From an uncultured Bacteroidota bacterium (GTDB taxonomy: Bacteria; Bacteroidota; Bacteroidia; Chitinophagales; Chitinophagaceae), in the NCBI GenBank assembly GCA_946479535.1, contig CAMLGP010000103.1, positions 1 to 7,957 on the forward strand: a DNA stretch of 7,957 bases. Reading direction: 5' to 3'. Below are positions 1 through 6,710 of the stretch, piece by piece (the stretch's first letter is position 1; every line of letters starts with the position of its first letter). Under the pieces are notes generated by a model, which saw nothing but the letters and a program-made list of their open reading frames with translations, was not told where the DNA came from and searched no databases. Both the position numbers and the translations under genes were made by a program.

Positions 1-184
1 CGTTGGGATCAGGCCAGAAGTTCTGGCTGAAACGGATGGTTCCATAAGAGATCAGGAAAGCGCCAAACGTAAAGGCGTCACTCATCAAAAAGTACCACAT
101 CATCAACTTGCCATACTCAAGGTTGAAGGGGCTTTTCCCTCCACTCCACCATTTCGTTTGTTGCGCTGTAGCTGTATTAGCCAT
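1..184 (-). CDS. Second cytochrome c oxidase subunit III-like protein (5' part only)
   Basis: This is the N-terminal 61 codons of a gene that runs off the left edge of the window. The ATG lies at 184-182 and the frame stays open to base 1. The protein begins MANTATAQQTKWWSGG and then reads GKLMMWYFLMSDAFTFGAF, which resembles the first membrane helix of haem-copper oxidase subunit III (the GKxxMWxFLxSDxxTF pattern). It lies 36 bases downstream of the 191-residue subunit III gene. Bacteroidota oxidase operons commonly carry two consecutive COX3-family genes, so this is probably the second one. Subunit III stabilises the catalytic core and supports proton uptake rather than carrying redox centres. 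The start is supported by a GAATTAA leader element 5 bases upstream. Its full length and C-terminal motifs cannot be judged here. Confidence 0.85.
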   Translation of the reverse strand, partial: MANTATAQQTKWWSGGKSPFNLEYGKLMMWYFLMSDAFTFGAFLISYGTIRFSQNFWPDPN

Positions 185-196
185 GTCAGTTAATTC
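185..196 (-). promoter_or_regulatory. SD-less leader of the second subunit III gene with GAATTAA element
   Basis: GAATTAA (196-190) lies five bases before the ATG at 184, the same spacing as the related elements before actD and actE. The 36-base spacer between the two subunit III genes is AT-rich and shows neither a terminator nor a Shine-Dalgarno sequence, consistent with co-transcription. Confidence 0.35.
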
Positions 197-220
197 TAAT
201 TTTTAATTCGTTTATTTAGT

Positions 221-796
221 TTATCCTATTACGATAAAGAAGACCAGCAGGTAAATCCATAACAGATCCACAAAATGCCAGTAGGTGGCTGCCACTTCAG
301 TTGAAACAGGACTATATACTTTCGTTTTACCAAAGAACGCTTTAATAAATAAAACCAGTAACGCTATCACTCCTCCAATCACGTGCAATGCATGCAGTCC
401 AAAGATCACATATAAGAACTGACCTGCACCAGCTGCTCCTTTGAATGTTATCTGTTGCTGGTACCACAAATCCTTAAAACCGATCCATTGCAATACCACA
501 AAGGCTATACCCAGCAATAGAGTGGCCAGTATTAAAGATCTGTACAACCTCATATCACGCTGGCGGAAAGACCGCAGCGCCATTTGAATGGTCACACTGC
601 TTGAAACAATCGCCGCTGTAGATGCCCAGAATACTTTGGGCATATCAATATTTCTCCAACCAACCAGGTTACTCTTGACTATAAACGCACTCGTCAGTCC
701 GGCAAACATCATTAATATGCTTGCTATGGCTACCCACATGGTGAACTTGTGTGGATGTAGTTTCTGTCTTTGATTTTCACTCACTGCCCAACTCAT
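221..796 (-). CDS. coxC: Cytochrome c oxidase subunit III (short five-helix form)
   Basis: A 191-residue integral membrane protein of the COX3 family, part of the aa3 oxidase in the cytoplasmic membrane. It shows five hydrophobic segments at roughly residues 18-40, 55-73, 86-106, 125-151 and 172-190. Family hallmarks are GLHALHVIGG (133-142), Glu167 in the STEVAATYWHF stretch, and YWHFVDLLWIYLLVFF (172-187). The length matches the short bacterial form that lacks the first two helices of the seven-helix mitochondrial protein. It follows the haem O synthase gene by 26 bases and precedes a second COX3-like gene, so it is translated from the same message as coxB and coxA. The stop is TAA at 223-221. 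The leader contains a weak AGGA about 10 bases before the ATG, inside an inverted repeat. The family call is secure; the symbol follows bacterial usage. Confidence 0.95.
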   Translation of the reverse strand: MSWAVSENQRQKLHPHKFTMWVAIASILMMFAGLTSAFIVKSNLVGWRNIDMPKVFWASTAAIVSSSVTIQMALRSFRQRDMRLYRSLILATLLLGIAFVVLQWIGFKDLWYQQQITFKGAAGAGQFLYVIFGLHALHVIGGVIALLVLFIKAFFGKTKVYSPVSTEVAATYWHFVDLLWIYLLVFFIVIG

Positions 797-797
797 A

Positions 798-816
798 GTT
801 TAAATATCCTTTAAAC
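798..816 (-). repeat. Perfect inverted repeat in the coxC leader
   Basis: On the transcribed strand the sequence is GTTTAAA, then GGATA, then TTTAAAC: two perfect 7-base arms around a 5-base loop, ending one base before the coxC start codon. The only Shine-Dalgarno-like bases (AGGA) overlap the loop and the end of the first arm. It could weakly affect translation initiation of coxC. The arms are almost all A/T, so the structure would be weak, and a regulatory role is inference only. Confidence 0.5.
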
Positions 817-830
817 GGGAAATTATCCCG
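816..830 (-). repeat. Perfect inverted repeat over the ctaB stop codon
   Basis: On the transcribed strand the sequence is CGGGA, then TAATT, then TCCCG: two perfect 5-base arms with a 5-base loop. The ctaB stop codon TAA (825-823) lies in the loop. No U-run follows, so it does not look like an intrinsic terminator. Its last base is also the first base of the neighbouring GTTTAAA repeat, giving two abutting hairpins across the ctaB/coxC junction. Confidence 0.5.
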
Positions 831-1701
831 CTTTGCTCATCAATAATGCCAGTAACACCACTGGCAGGTACAAATAACTTCCAAACATTACCCTTCTTGC
901 TGAACCAACATCCATCTTTTGATAAAGGCTGATGCAACGCCAGAGCATAAAAAGATTTCCAAGAGCTACCAGCACCAGTCCTATCATCCCTTTTACATCT
1001 TCATAACTGCACATTCCTATGAAGTAAGGGATCACACTCACAGGTATCAGCAACAAAGAGTAGATCACGGTTTGCATGGCTGTAAACTTTGTTGGTCCTT
1101 TATCTGATGGCAACAATTTGAATCCGGCTGAACTATAATCTTTATGAGCCAGCCAGGCAATTGCCCAGAAATGAGGAAACTGCCACAGGAACTGTAATCC
1201 AAACAGCACCCATCCTCCCAATGTCAGAGCATCATCTCCAGCTGCCCATCCTATCAAACAGGGTAAGGCCCCTGGAACTGCACCTACCAAAACCGCTATT
1301 GAATTCACTTTCTTCAATGGCGTATAGATAAATGCATAGAGGAAAAGACTGAAAGCGGAAAGCCCGGCAGACAAAGGATTAAAAAAATAACCCAGTATCG
1401 CCACTCCCGCAATGCCTGTGATAATAGCAAACGCCCATCCTTCCTGTACACTCATTCTGCCTGCGGCTACAGGCCGTTTGGCAGTACGTTTCATGATAGC
1501 GTCTGTATCTTTTTCCACCACCTGGTTGATGGCATTGGCACTTCCCGTCACCAACATGCCACCTACAAAGAGCAATCCGATCATCATCCAGTCATACTCC
1601 ACCACTTTCGGCGCCAGCAGGTAACTGATCACACTGCTGAACACCACCATTATACTCAGTGAAAGCTTTATCAGTTGCAAATAATCCTTGATCTTTTTCA
1701 T
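823..1701 (-). CDS. ctaB: Protohaem IX farnesyltransferase (haem O synthase)
   Basis: A 292-residue polytopic membrane prenyltransferase of the UbiA superfamily (CtaB/CyoE). It transfers a farnesyl group from farnesyl diphosphate to haem b to make haem O, the precursor of the haem A needed by aa3 oxidase. The first Asp-rich prenyl-diphosphate/Mg site is visible as N59-x5-D65-x-D67 followed by K75-R76-P77 (NQVVEKDTDAIMKRTAKRP). The second conserved loop contains WQFPHFW (173-179) and D188 in the KDYSSAGFKLLP stretch, the CyoE signature. About eight to nine hydrophobic helices are apparent, and the length is normal for the family. It lies between coxA (41 bases upstream) and coxC (26 bases downstream), coupling haem supply to oxidase expression. 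The ATG at 1701 begins MKKIKDYLQLIKL, a typical amphipathic family N terminus. The synonym is cyoE. Confidence 0.96.
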   Translation of the reverse strand: MKKIKDYLQLIKLSLSIMVVFSSVISYLLAPKVVEYDWMMIGLLFVGGMLVTGSANAINQVVEKDTDAIMKRTAKRPVAAGRMSVQEGWAFAIITGIAGVAILGYFFNPLSAGLSAFSLFLYAFIYTPLKKVNSIAVLVGAVPGALPCLIGWAAGDDALTLGGWVLFGLQFLWQFPHFWAIAWLAHKDYSSAGFKLLPSDKGPTKFTAMQTVIYSLLLIPVSVIPYFIGMCSYEDVKGMIGLVLVALGNLFMLWRCISLYQKMDVGSARRVMFGSYLYLPVVLLALLMSKAG

Positions 1702-1742
1702 CGCTGCTCTCGCTGTTTTTCTATTCTGTTCTGACCAGAACC

Positions 1743-3551
1743 CTAGTGCTTGCTTTCACTTGCACTGATAGGTTCAGTCTGCGGGATGAACTCCCTTCCA
1801 TCTTTGCCGTAATCATAAGGCCAACGATGTACTTCAGGAATTTCACCTGTCCAGTTACCATGGCCCGGGTTAATTGGTGTTGTCCATTCCAGTGTATTTG
1901 CACCCCATGGATTGGTAGAAGTAACCTTTCTTCCTTTGAAAATGGAATAGAAGAAATTAAACACAAACATCAATTGCACCGCAAACACTACTATTGAAAC
2001 AATGGTGATCATCTTATCCAGGTCACCAAACTGATTAAAAGATTGCCAGATACTTTTATCCAGGTAACGGCGTGGCATACCAGCAAGACCTTCATAGTGC
2101 ATAGGCCAGAAGATCAGATAGGCTCCAGCTATTGTTACCCAGAAATGGATATATCCCAGTGTGCTGTTCAGATAACGTCCAAACATCTTCGGATACCAAT
2201 GGTAAACTCCGGCAAACATTCCAAAGAAAGAAGCCACACCCATCACAATGTGGAAGTGTGCCACCACAAACATGGTATCATGCAGGTGGATATCAATGGT
2301 TGAATTACCGAGCCAGATACCTGTCAGACCACCAGAGATAAACAGGCTCACAAAGCCTATCGCAAACAGGGTAGCCGGCGTAAACCGGATACTGCCTCTC
2401 CATAAAGTGGTTAACCAGTTGAACACCTTGATTGCTGATGGAACCGCAATCAATAAGGTCAATAACACAAACACCGATCCCAGGAATGGATTCAATCCCG
2501 TCACAAACATATGGTGTGCCCATACAAGGAAGGCCAGTATGGCAATTGCGAATAACGAACCGAGCATAGCCATATAACCGAAGATCGGTTTACGGCTATT
2601 GACCGATAATATTTCCGACACCATTCCCATGGCCGGTAATAGAATAATATATACTTCAGGGTGACCAAGGAACCAGAACAGGTGTTGAAACAGGATGGCG
2701 CTTCCCCCTTCATTCGGGAGAATATTGCCGGCAACAACAATATCACTCAGGTAAAAACTTGTTCCAAGATTACGGTCGAAAAGCAGCAGAATAGCTCCAG
2801 AAAGTAATACAGGAAAAGACAATACACCCAATACAGCGGTAAAGAACATGGCCCAGATAGGTAGAGGTAACCGAGTCATGCTCATCCCCTTTGTACGCAT
2901 GTTCAGAATGGTAGAGATATAGTTCAAACCTCCGAGCAGGGAAGACACAATAAATAAGGCCATACTGATCAGCCACATATCTGCACCTGCTTTTGAACCC
3001 ATGCTCGCATCATGCAATGCACTCAATGGCGGGTACATGGTCCAGCCACCGCTGGCAGGCCCTGTCTGAATGAACAGAGAAGATAACATTACAATACTTG
3101 CCATGAAGAAAAACCAGTAAGAGAGCATGTTCAGGAACGGAGAAGCCATATCCCTTGCTCCAATCTGTAGAGGAATAAGAAGATTGGCAAAGGTTCCGCT
3201 CAATCCGGCTGTCAATACAAAGAACACCAACACGGTTCCGTGCATGGTTACCAATGCATAATAAAATTCAGGATGTATGGTTCCGCCTTTCGCCCAATGT
3301 CCGAAAAAAGTTTCAAGTATTGGGAAGGACTGACCGGGGAATCCCAATTGCAAACGAAACAACACCGAGAATAAACCTCCCACAATAGCCCAGATAATAC
3401 CAGTAATCAAAAACTGTTTACCAATGGTCTTGTGGTCCATACTGAAGATATACTTCGAAATAAAGGACTGATGATGATGCCCATGATGATCGTCATGGTG
3501 TACTTCGTGTCCTACCTCAACTCCGGAATGTACATGCAATGCTTCGCTCAT
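1743..3551 (-). CDS. coxA: Cytochrome c oxidase subunit I (aa3 type, A family)
   Basis: The 602-residue catalytic subunit of the haem-copper oxidase, which reduces O2 to water and pumps protons across the cytoplasmic membrane. All redox ligands are present: His104 (TMHG) and His434 for low-spin haem a, His432 for haem a3, and His297, His346 and His347 for CuB. Tyr301 in GHPEVY is positioned for the His-Tyr crosslink. Glu299 in the same motif indicates the A1-type D pathway, with Asp134 (GARDM) at its entrance. Lys375 (PSAIK) marks the K pathway, with Ser372 in place of the usual Thr. About twelve helices span residues 45 to 540. The N terminus is unusually histidine-rich, with ten His in the first 27 residues. 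The ATG at 3551 is kept because this tail is in frame and directly follows an A-rich, SD-less leader. It follows coxB by 47 bases. Confidence 0.98.
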   Translation of the reverse strand: MSEALHVHSGVEVGHEVHHDDHHGHHHQSFISKYIFSMDHKTIGKQFLITGIIWAIVGGLFSVLFRLQLGFPGQSFPILETFFGHWAKGGTIHPEFYYALVTMHGTVLVFFVLTAGLSGTFANLLIPLQIGARDMASPFLNMLSYWFFFMASIVMLSSLFIQTGPASGGWTMYPPLSALHDASMGSKAGADMWLISMALFIVSSLLGGLNYISTILNMRTKGMSMTRLPLPIWAMFFTAVLGVLSFPVLLSGAILLLFDRNLGTSFYLSDIVVAGNILPNEGGSAILFQHLFWFLGHPEVYIILLPAMGMVSEILSVNSRKPIFGYMAMLGSLFAIAILAFLVWAHHMFVTGLNPFLGSVFVLLTLLIAVPSAIKVFNWLTTLWRGSIRFTPATLFAIGFVSLFISGGLTGIWLGNSTIDIHLHDTMFVVAHFHIVMGVASFFGMFAGVYHWYPKMFGRYLNSTLGYIHFWVTIAGAYLIFWPMHYEGLAGMPRRYLDKSIWQSFNQFGDLDKMITIVSIVVFAVQLMFVFNFFYSIFKGRKVTSTNPWGANTLEWTTPINPGHGNWTGEIPEVHRWPYDYGKDGREFIPQTEPISASESKH

Positions 3552-3598
3552 ATTCTTTATTTTAATGACAACCTGGGCTGTCTTTAATTGTATTATTT

Positions 3599-4669
3599 TT
3601 ATTTACCTGACTCAACCATCGCTACCTGTTTGTTAGCCGAATCAGCAACAGCAGGAACAGATGCCTTCTTATTTGAAGGATCCAGTTCAGGGAAGCTGGT
3701 ATAAAACCTTGATTTTTTTGTAGCCATCCATGTATCAAATTCTTCCTGTGTTTCTACAACAATTTCTCCGCGCATGCTCCAGTGACCCTGACCACACATC
3801 TGATCGCAGGAAATTTCATAAACGAAATTGGAATTACCCGTTTCCTCCTTCATTTGGCGGGAAGTTTTCGTAGGTGTAAACCACATGGTTGTTGGTGTAC
3901 CTGGTACGGCATCCATTTTCATACGGAATTGGGCAAGTCCTACGTCATGAATTACATCCTTGGCTCCTATGATCAGCTTTACAGGTTTATTCACCACAAG
4001 ATGCATCGGTTCACCACTCACATAAATATCATCCTTGTTGGTTGAATCTTCCCACATTTGCCCCAATGGATTACTTACCTGATCAGTTCTTTTAAAATAT
4101 TTTTTACCAAGTATTCCGTCTTCACCGGGATACCTGAATTCCCATTTGAACTGGCTACCCGTTATCTCAATCACATTAGCGTCTTTAGGTGCATCACCTG
4201 TGATCCTGAACCAGTAGATGATTCCAAAACCTACCAGTACAGTAAGCGCAATGGCAGGTATCACAGTCCAGATGATCTCCAGTTTATTATTATGGGGAAA
4301 ATAATAAGCTTTGCGTTTATCAGATTCCTGGTATTTGAAACAATACCAGAAAAGAAGTATCTGTGTGATAAAGAATACGATACCTGTAATGATCAATGTG
4401 ATCTTGATCATTCTGTCTATCAACAACCCCTGTGCTGAAGCAGCACTTCCAAAATGAAGGATCTTTCCAGCCAGTCTTTCATTACAATAGTACACCCCGA
4501 TCATTCCCAGGATCAGGAAGACCAGCAGCAGGAAAGCATTGATCTTATTAGTCTGTTTCCTTGCTTTATCTGCGCCCCTGATAACCGCTACATATTCACT
4601 CGCCTTGGCAATCTGGAAAGTAACCAGGAAGCCAAGTGCCAGGATCGCTACAATGAAAAAGGTTTGCAT
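3599..4669 (-). CDS. coxB: Cytochrome c oxidase subunit II with CuA site
   Basis: The 356-residue electron-entry subunit of the aa3 oxidase. It accepts electrons from cytochrome c, or directly from the ACIII cytochrome, at the binuclear CuA centre. The CuA ligands are visible: His241 (DVIHDVG) and Cys288, Cys292, His296 and Met299 in CDQMCGQGHWSM. Gln290 takes the position usually held by Glu, whose backbone carbonyl is the ligand. The aromatic electron-entry patch is represented by ITGSQFKWEFRYPGEDG (169-185). Hydrophobic helices lie near residues 3-20, 44-61, 88-110 and 131-153, more than the canonical two, giving an extended N-terminal membrane region. An insertion at about 184-214 precedes the cupredoxin core. 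No C-terminal cytochrome c domain is fused, so an external cytochrome such as ActE is needed. There is a 61-base gap after actF and a 47-base gap before coxA. Confidence 0.97.
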   Translation of the reverse strand: MQTFFIVAILALGFLVTFQIAKASEYVAVIRGADKARKQTNKINAFLLLVFLILGMIGVYYCNERLAGKILHFGSAASAQGLLIDRMIKITLIITGIVFFITQILLFWYCFKYQESDKRKAYYFPHNNKLEIIWTVIPAIALTVLVGFGIIYWFRITGDAPKDANVIEITGSQFKWEFRYPGEDGILGKKYFKRTDQVSNPLGQMWEDSTNKDDIYVSGEPMHLVVNKPVKLIIGAKDVIHDVGLAQFRMKMDAVPGTPTTMWFTPTKTSRQMKEETGNSNFVYEISCDQMCGQGHWSMRGEIVVETQEEFDTWMATKKSRFYTSFPELDPSNKKASVPAVADSANKQVAMVESGK

Positions 4670-4730
4670 ATCTATTCGTAATTAATAATTCTTGTTTAAA
4701 AATAAAATACTGCTCTTCTCACAATTCGGC

Positions 4731-5978
4731 CTACGTATGATGGATCAGGCTTTCTTTTATCAACGGATGGTTCTTTGCGATCATTGGCGCTTTTGTCAAT
4801 GCCCTTGCTGTTACAAAAAGGATCAAACCAACAAAACCGATACCCACACCAAAATCATAAAGAATTGTAGGTACATGATCCGCAGAAACTGCACCCGGGA
4901 ATACCATTTGATAAAAATCCAGCCAGTGGCCAAAAAGGATCAACATCGACATAAATGTAACCGTAGCATAGTTTCTCTTTGAATCACGGCTCATATATAT
5001 TAATATCGGCGCAACGAAATTGATCATGAATACCATCCAGAAAATTGGGCTATAAGCTCCAAAATACCTGGGCTTGAAATAAACAGTTTCCTCAGGAATG
5101 TTTGCATACCAGATCAGCATCAGCTGTGCAAACCACAGATACGTCCAGAATATGGAGAATGCAAACTGGAACTTGCCAAGATCATGCAAATGCTCCCTGG
5201 TTGTAAACTCCAGGTATCCTGTATTTTTTAAGTAAACAACAAACAGCGTTATCAGCGCAATCCCCGCTACAAATGTGCTTGCGAATGTATACCAGCTATA
5301 CATTGTGCTATACCAATGTGCATCTATACTCATCAGCCAAAACCATGGAATGGATGACATTACTGTGAGCGCGAATATTACAATGTAAATGGCAGACCAC
5401 ACAGTGTTGGTCCACATGTATCTCTTGCCTTCTTCAACAGTCAGTTTTCTTTCATCGGTGCTGCGGGAAAGACTTCTGAGTTTCCATCCCAGCAGTGACC
5501 AGGCCACAATGGTAAATACGGTCCAGACAGAAAAAAATCCCTTATTCAAAAATCCAGACTTCCAATCCAGTGCTGCATCTGCTGCAACAACCTGTGAATC
5601 GGACCAATGATATATAATATGATTGCTGCTAAACAGAATTGCTAATAAAATGATTCCGCAAATTGTTCCTACAACCGGCACACAGACTGTAATTGCTTCT
5701 GAAACTCTGCGGAAAGAGATTTGCCATCCCCCCCATGCGAGAGTTGTTGCAGCAATAAAGAAAATAACTGCATTGCAGACCAATAGGAAATAAACACTGT
5801 TTTGCAGCAGGCTTGCCCAGAAACGTGCATCAGACTGATGTTTTTCTGCCTCTGTTCCACCACTGCCATGTGTGGCTATGTACAATGCGATGATCGCTAT
5901 GATTCCGATCGCCATCAGAGCAATGGCCAGTGAGTTATATCTTTTCGGTATCTGAAATGTATCCCGTGTTGATGCCAT
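4731..5978 (-). CDS. actF: Alternative complex III subunit ActF (quinol:cytochrome c oxidoreductase membrane subunit)
   Basis: A 415-residue polytopic membrane protein of the ActF family, a structural subunit of alternative complex III related in fold to the NrfD-like subunits. About ten hydrophobic helices are seen from residue 15 to 393. Family-typical stretches are MSIDAHWYSTMYSWY (216-230), EHLHDLGKFQFAFSIFWTY (262-280) and, after WFAQLMLIWYANIPEE, a final HWLDFYQMVFPG (351-362). Neither a haem motif nor Fe-S cysteines are present, as expected for this subunit. It lies 46 bases downstream of actE and 61 bases upstream of coxB, bridging the ACIII and oxidase blocks. The ATG at 5978 gives a hydrophilic start followed by the first helix at about residue 17. 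There is no Shine-Dalgarno sequence and the leader is A/T-rich. The protein carries no redox centre, so its precise role rests on family knowledge. Confidence 0.93.
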   Translation of the reverse strand: MASTRDTFQIPKRYNSLAIALMAIGIIAIIALYIATHGSGGTEAEKHQSDARFWASLLQNSVYFLLVCNAVIFFIAATTLAWGGWQISFRRVSEAITVCVPVVGTICGIILLAILFSSNHIIYHWSDSQVVAADAALDWKSGFLNKGFFSVWTVFTIVAWSLLGWKLRSLSRSTDERKLTVEEGKRYMWTNTVWSAIYIVIFALTVMSSIPWFWLMSIDAHWYSTMYSWYTFASTFVAGIALITLFVVYLKNTGYLEFTTREHLHDLGKFQFAFSIFWTYLWFAQLMLIWYANIPEETVYFKPRYFGAYSPIFWMVFMINFVAPILIYMSRDSKRNYATVTFMSMLILFGHWLDFYQMVFPGAVSADHVPTILYDFGVGIGFVGLILFVTARALTKAPMIAKNHPLIKESLIHHT

Positions 5979-6024
5979 CAGTGATCTATTTAAATAAGTT
6001 CAAATTTTTATACTCAACCCTTTC

Positions 6025-6680
6025 TTATCCCTTGGGCGCTACTTTCGCTGTACTATCGGCCATTCCAGGTTTTGCACCTGCTGTACCTGTTGAATCACTG
6101 GTAGCTGCCGCTGTTCCAGCTTTGCCAGCATTCTTTTTTGAATGTATAAAAGCAATTACTTCCCAACGCTGCAGCGTAGTAAGCTGCGAAGCATAACTTC
6201 CCATCTGCCCCTGTCCATAAGTAGCTACATGGAACATGGATCCTTCATTCATTGCACTTCCCATCAGATCTGCCGGTTTTGCCTGAAATGGACCGTTACC
6301 ACATCCAGCTTTGTTCCGTGACAAATGGCGCAATTGATAAGGTAAAGCCTTTCAGCCTCCTTCAGGTTTATATCGGCTACGGCCAATGGGTTTCTGATCC
6401 CGGCTGCACCCAAAGTGTCTTTTCCTATTTTATAAGGCAACATTTCGCCTCGTGCTATAGTACCTGGTACTGGCATTCCAGAATAATGAGCAGCCAGTTC
6501 ATTTTTCGCTTTCGCACTGGCATCCAGTCTTGACTGGGCAGGAGCATAGGTTTCATACGCCACGCTGTAGGTCATGTCTGGCATATATGCATGCCCGGGA
6601 CTACGGCGTGTACCACAGCTGAATAAAGCAACTGCGGTTACAAGTATCAATCCTGCTTTTACTGTTTTATTTATCGACAT
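6025..6680 (-). CDS. actE: Alternative complex III cytochrome c subunit ActE, interrupted by a frameshift
   Basis: A mono-haem lipoprotein cytochrome c of ACIII, passing electrons from the complex towards CuA. The N-terminal part (6680-6264 frame) has a lipoprotein signal peptide with lipobox LFSC (Cys22), the ActE-type stretches YMPDMTYSVAYETYA (32-46) and MPVPGTIARG (69-78), and haem site CAICH (Cys117, Cys120, His121). Just after GTKLD the frame goes off course and stops at 6264. The remainder of the cytochrome domain (GNGPFQAKPADL, GQGQMGSYASQL with the likely Met ligand, ERF-like QRWEVIAFIHSKK helix) continues in another frame to the TAA at 6025. Joined, the protein would be about 217 residues, with an Ala/Thr-rich C-terminal tail. 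As read, the product is 138 residues and lacks the distal haem ligand. The start follows a GAATTAAT leader element. Either a sequence error or a real lesion is possible. Confidence 0.88.
6298..6305 (-). other. Frameshift site in actE, just after the haem-binding motif
   Basis: The upstream frame reads CTG GAT (Leu-Asp, 6308-6303) and the downstream frame resumes at GGT AAC GGT CCA (Gly-Asn-Gly-Pro, 6300-6289). The two bases between them (6302-6301, GT on the transcribed strand) break the frame. Deleting two bases, or adding one (for example GAT GGT GGT AAC), restores reading. The first option gives CAICHGTKLDGNGP, the canonical CxxCHGxxxDGxG form of class I cytochromes c. No slippery heptamer is seen here, so programmed frameshifting is not supported. 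Confidence 0.85.
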
Positions 6681-6695
6681 ACTGATTAATTCAAA
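6681..6695 (-). promoter_or_regulatory. SD-less leader of actE with GAATTAAT element
   Basis: The leader just before the actE ATG reads TTTGAATTAAT followed by four bases and then the start codon. No purine-rich Shine-Dalgarno sequence is present. The same 11-mer precedes actD at nearly the same distance. A/T-rich leaders are usual in Bacteroidota, where the anti-SD is little used, so this helps decide the start. A specific function is inferred. Confidence 0.4.
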
Positions 6696-6710
6696 TACCT
6701 GATTAAAGAT

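Noticed and set aside
798..830. Intrinsic terminator between ctaB and coxC
   Set aside because: The stems are short (5 and 7 pairs), the second is nearly all A/T, no U-run follows, and the next gene starts immediately.
2248..2577. Plus-strand ORF of 109 residues opposite coxA
   Set aside because: It is antisense to the catalytic core of CoxA with no family resemblance; other plus-strand ORFs in the window were dismissed for the same reason.
2501..2746. Minus-strand alternate-frame ORFs inside coxA
   Set aside because: They overlap the conserved HPEVY and HH motifs of the true frame, which is uninterrupted for 602 codons.
3552..3598. Promoter in the coxB-coxA spacer
   Set aside because: The 47-base AT-rich spacer contains no convincing TTTG/TAnnTTTG pair; tight operon spacing argues for read-through.
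4058..4438. Plus-strand ORF of 126 residues opposite coxB
   Set aside because: It lies wholly antisense to well-conserved CoxB codons, its translation has no recognisable domain, and its composition is that of a shadow frame.
6298..6320. Programmed -1 ribosomal frameshift in actE
   Set aside because: The direction of the offset would fit, but there is no X-XXY-YYZ slippery heptamer near the break and no obvious downstream stimulatory hairpin. A sequence error or mutation is simpler.
6025..6333. Independent small gene starting within actE
   Set aside because: The reading frame opens only at a TTG that overlaps the haem motif, and its translated content from GNGPF onward is clearly the second half of ActE.
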